Assembly: GCA_964196195.1 (NCBI GenBank)
Contig: CAXMSE010000019.1
Coordinates: forward strand, 1 to 41,396
Length of the DNA: 41,396 nt
Direction of reading: 5' to 3'
DNA from: OFTM10 sp964196195
Lineage (GTDB): Bacteria; Actinomycetota; Acidimicrobiia; Acidimicrobiales; Aldehydirespiratoraceae
Below the pieces are notes generated by a model. It saw only the letters and a program-made list of their open reading frames with translations. It did not search any database and was not told where the DNA came from. Numbering within the stretch: position 1 is the first letter of the stretch; every line of letters starts with the position of its first letter. The translations under genes were made by a program, and so were the position numbers. Shown here piece after piece: positions 41,375 to 41,396 of this stretch.

Positions 41375-41396
41375 ATGCTCGAGGCACTCGATGCCA

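Overview
The window is high-GC DNA with frequent GTG starts and tightly overlapping genes. Inference: it is chromosome of an actinobacterium, probably of the Acidimicrobiia. Supporting features are LexA boxes of the actinobacterial type CGAAC-N4-GTTCG, an adenosylcobalamin-dependent ribonucleotide reductase, lipoproteins with Ser/Thr-rich linkers, and a LysM gene divergent from lexA. The lineage rests on gene content only and was not tested by phylogeny.

Left edge (1-1700): a decayed island. It holds the start of a short-chain dehydrogenase, a frameshifted hydantoinase-B tail, a complete IS6-family element (455-1283) with perfect 15-bp terminal repeats but no target duplication, the stump of a tyrosine integrase cut off by that element, and the tRNA-Gly(GCC) gene that probably served as the integration site.

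1767-10116, minus strand: a SAM-riboswitch-preceded methionine operon (metX-metZ) leads by overlapping or abutting stop/start codons into a MutM/Nei-like glycosylase and three envelope or hypothetical genes, the last a polyproline protein with a PH-like end. Upstream are an orphan N6-adenine methyltransferase read just after a DEAD-box helicase, and an alkyltransferase-like repair protein.

10254-23273: housekeeping and catabolic genes. These are a serine hydrolase, an APH-family kinase whose end overlaps lgt tail to tail, a large acyl-CoA dehydrogenase, a BrkB-type membrane protein, an L,D-transpeptidase lipoprotein, an alkyl sulfatase, a DUF1697 gene, nrdJ and a RibD-C-type reductase.

23274-24953: the SOS switch. 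A LysM membrane gene and lexA diverge from four LexA-type boxes, three of them exactly 15 bp apart. A frameshifted lipoprotein gene follows lexA.

24964-35338, minus strand: recA, then an isochorismatase-type hydrolase, miaB, a degenerate APH-like protein, miaA, dapF, hflX, dapC, dapD and dapE. This joins tRNA A37 modification to the succinylase branch of diaminopimelate/lysine synthesis. No recX is seen next to recA.

35339-41396, plus strand: an ECF sigma factor and membrane partner, a lipoprotein hydrolase that carries the same promoter-like motif as the sigma gene, msrB, a DUF6174-type lipoprotein and a second DEAD-box helicase, followed by a convergent GNAT gene and a small open frame at the edge. 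The most interesting signals are the two-promoter ECF motif, the phased LexA array, the catalytically empty APH homologue in the mia operon, and the methyltransferase whose frame runs past any normal start codon.
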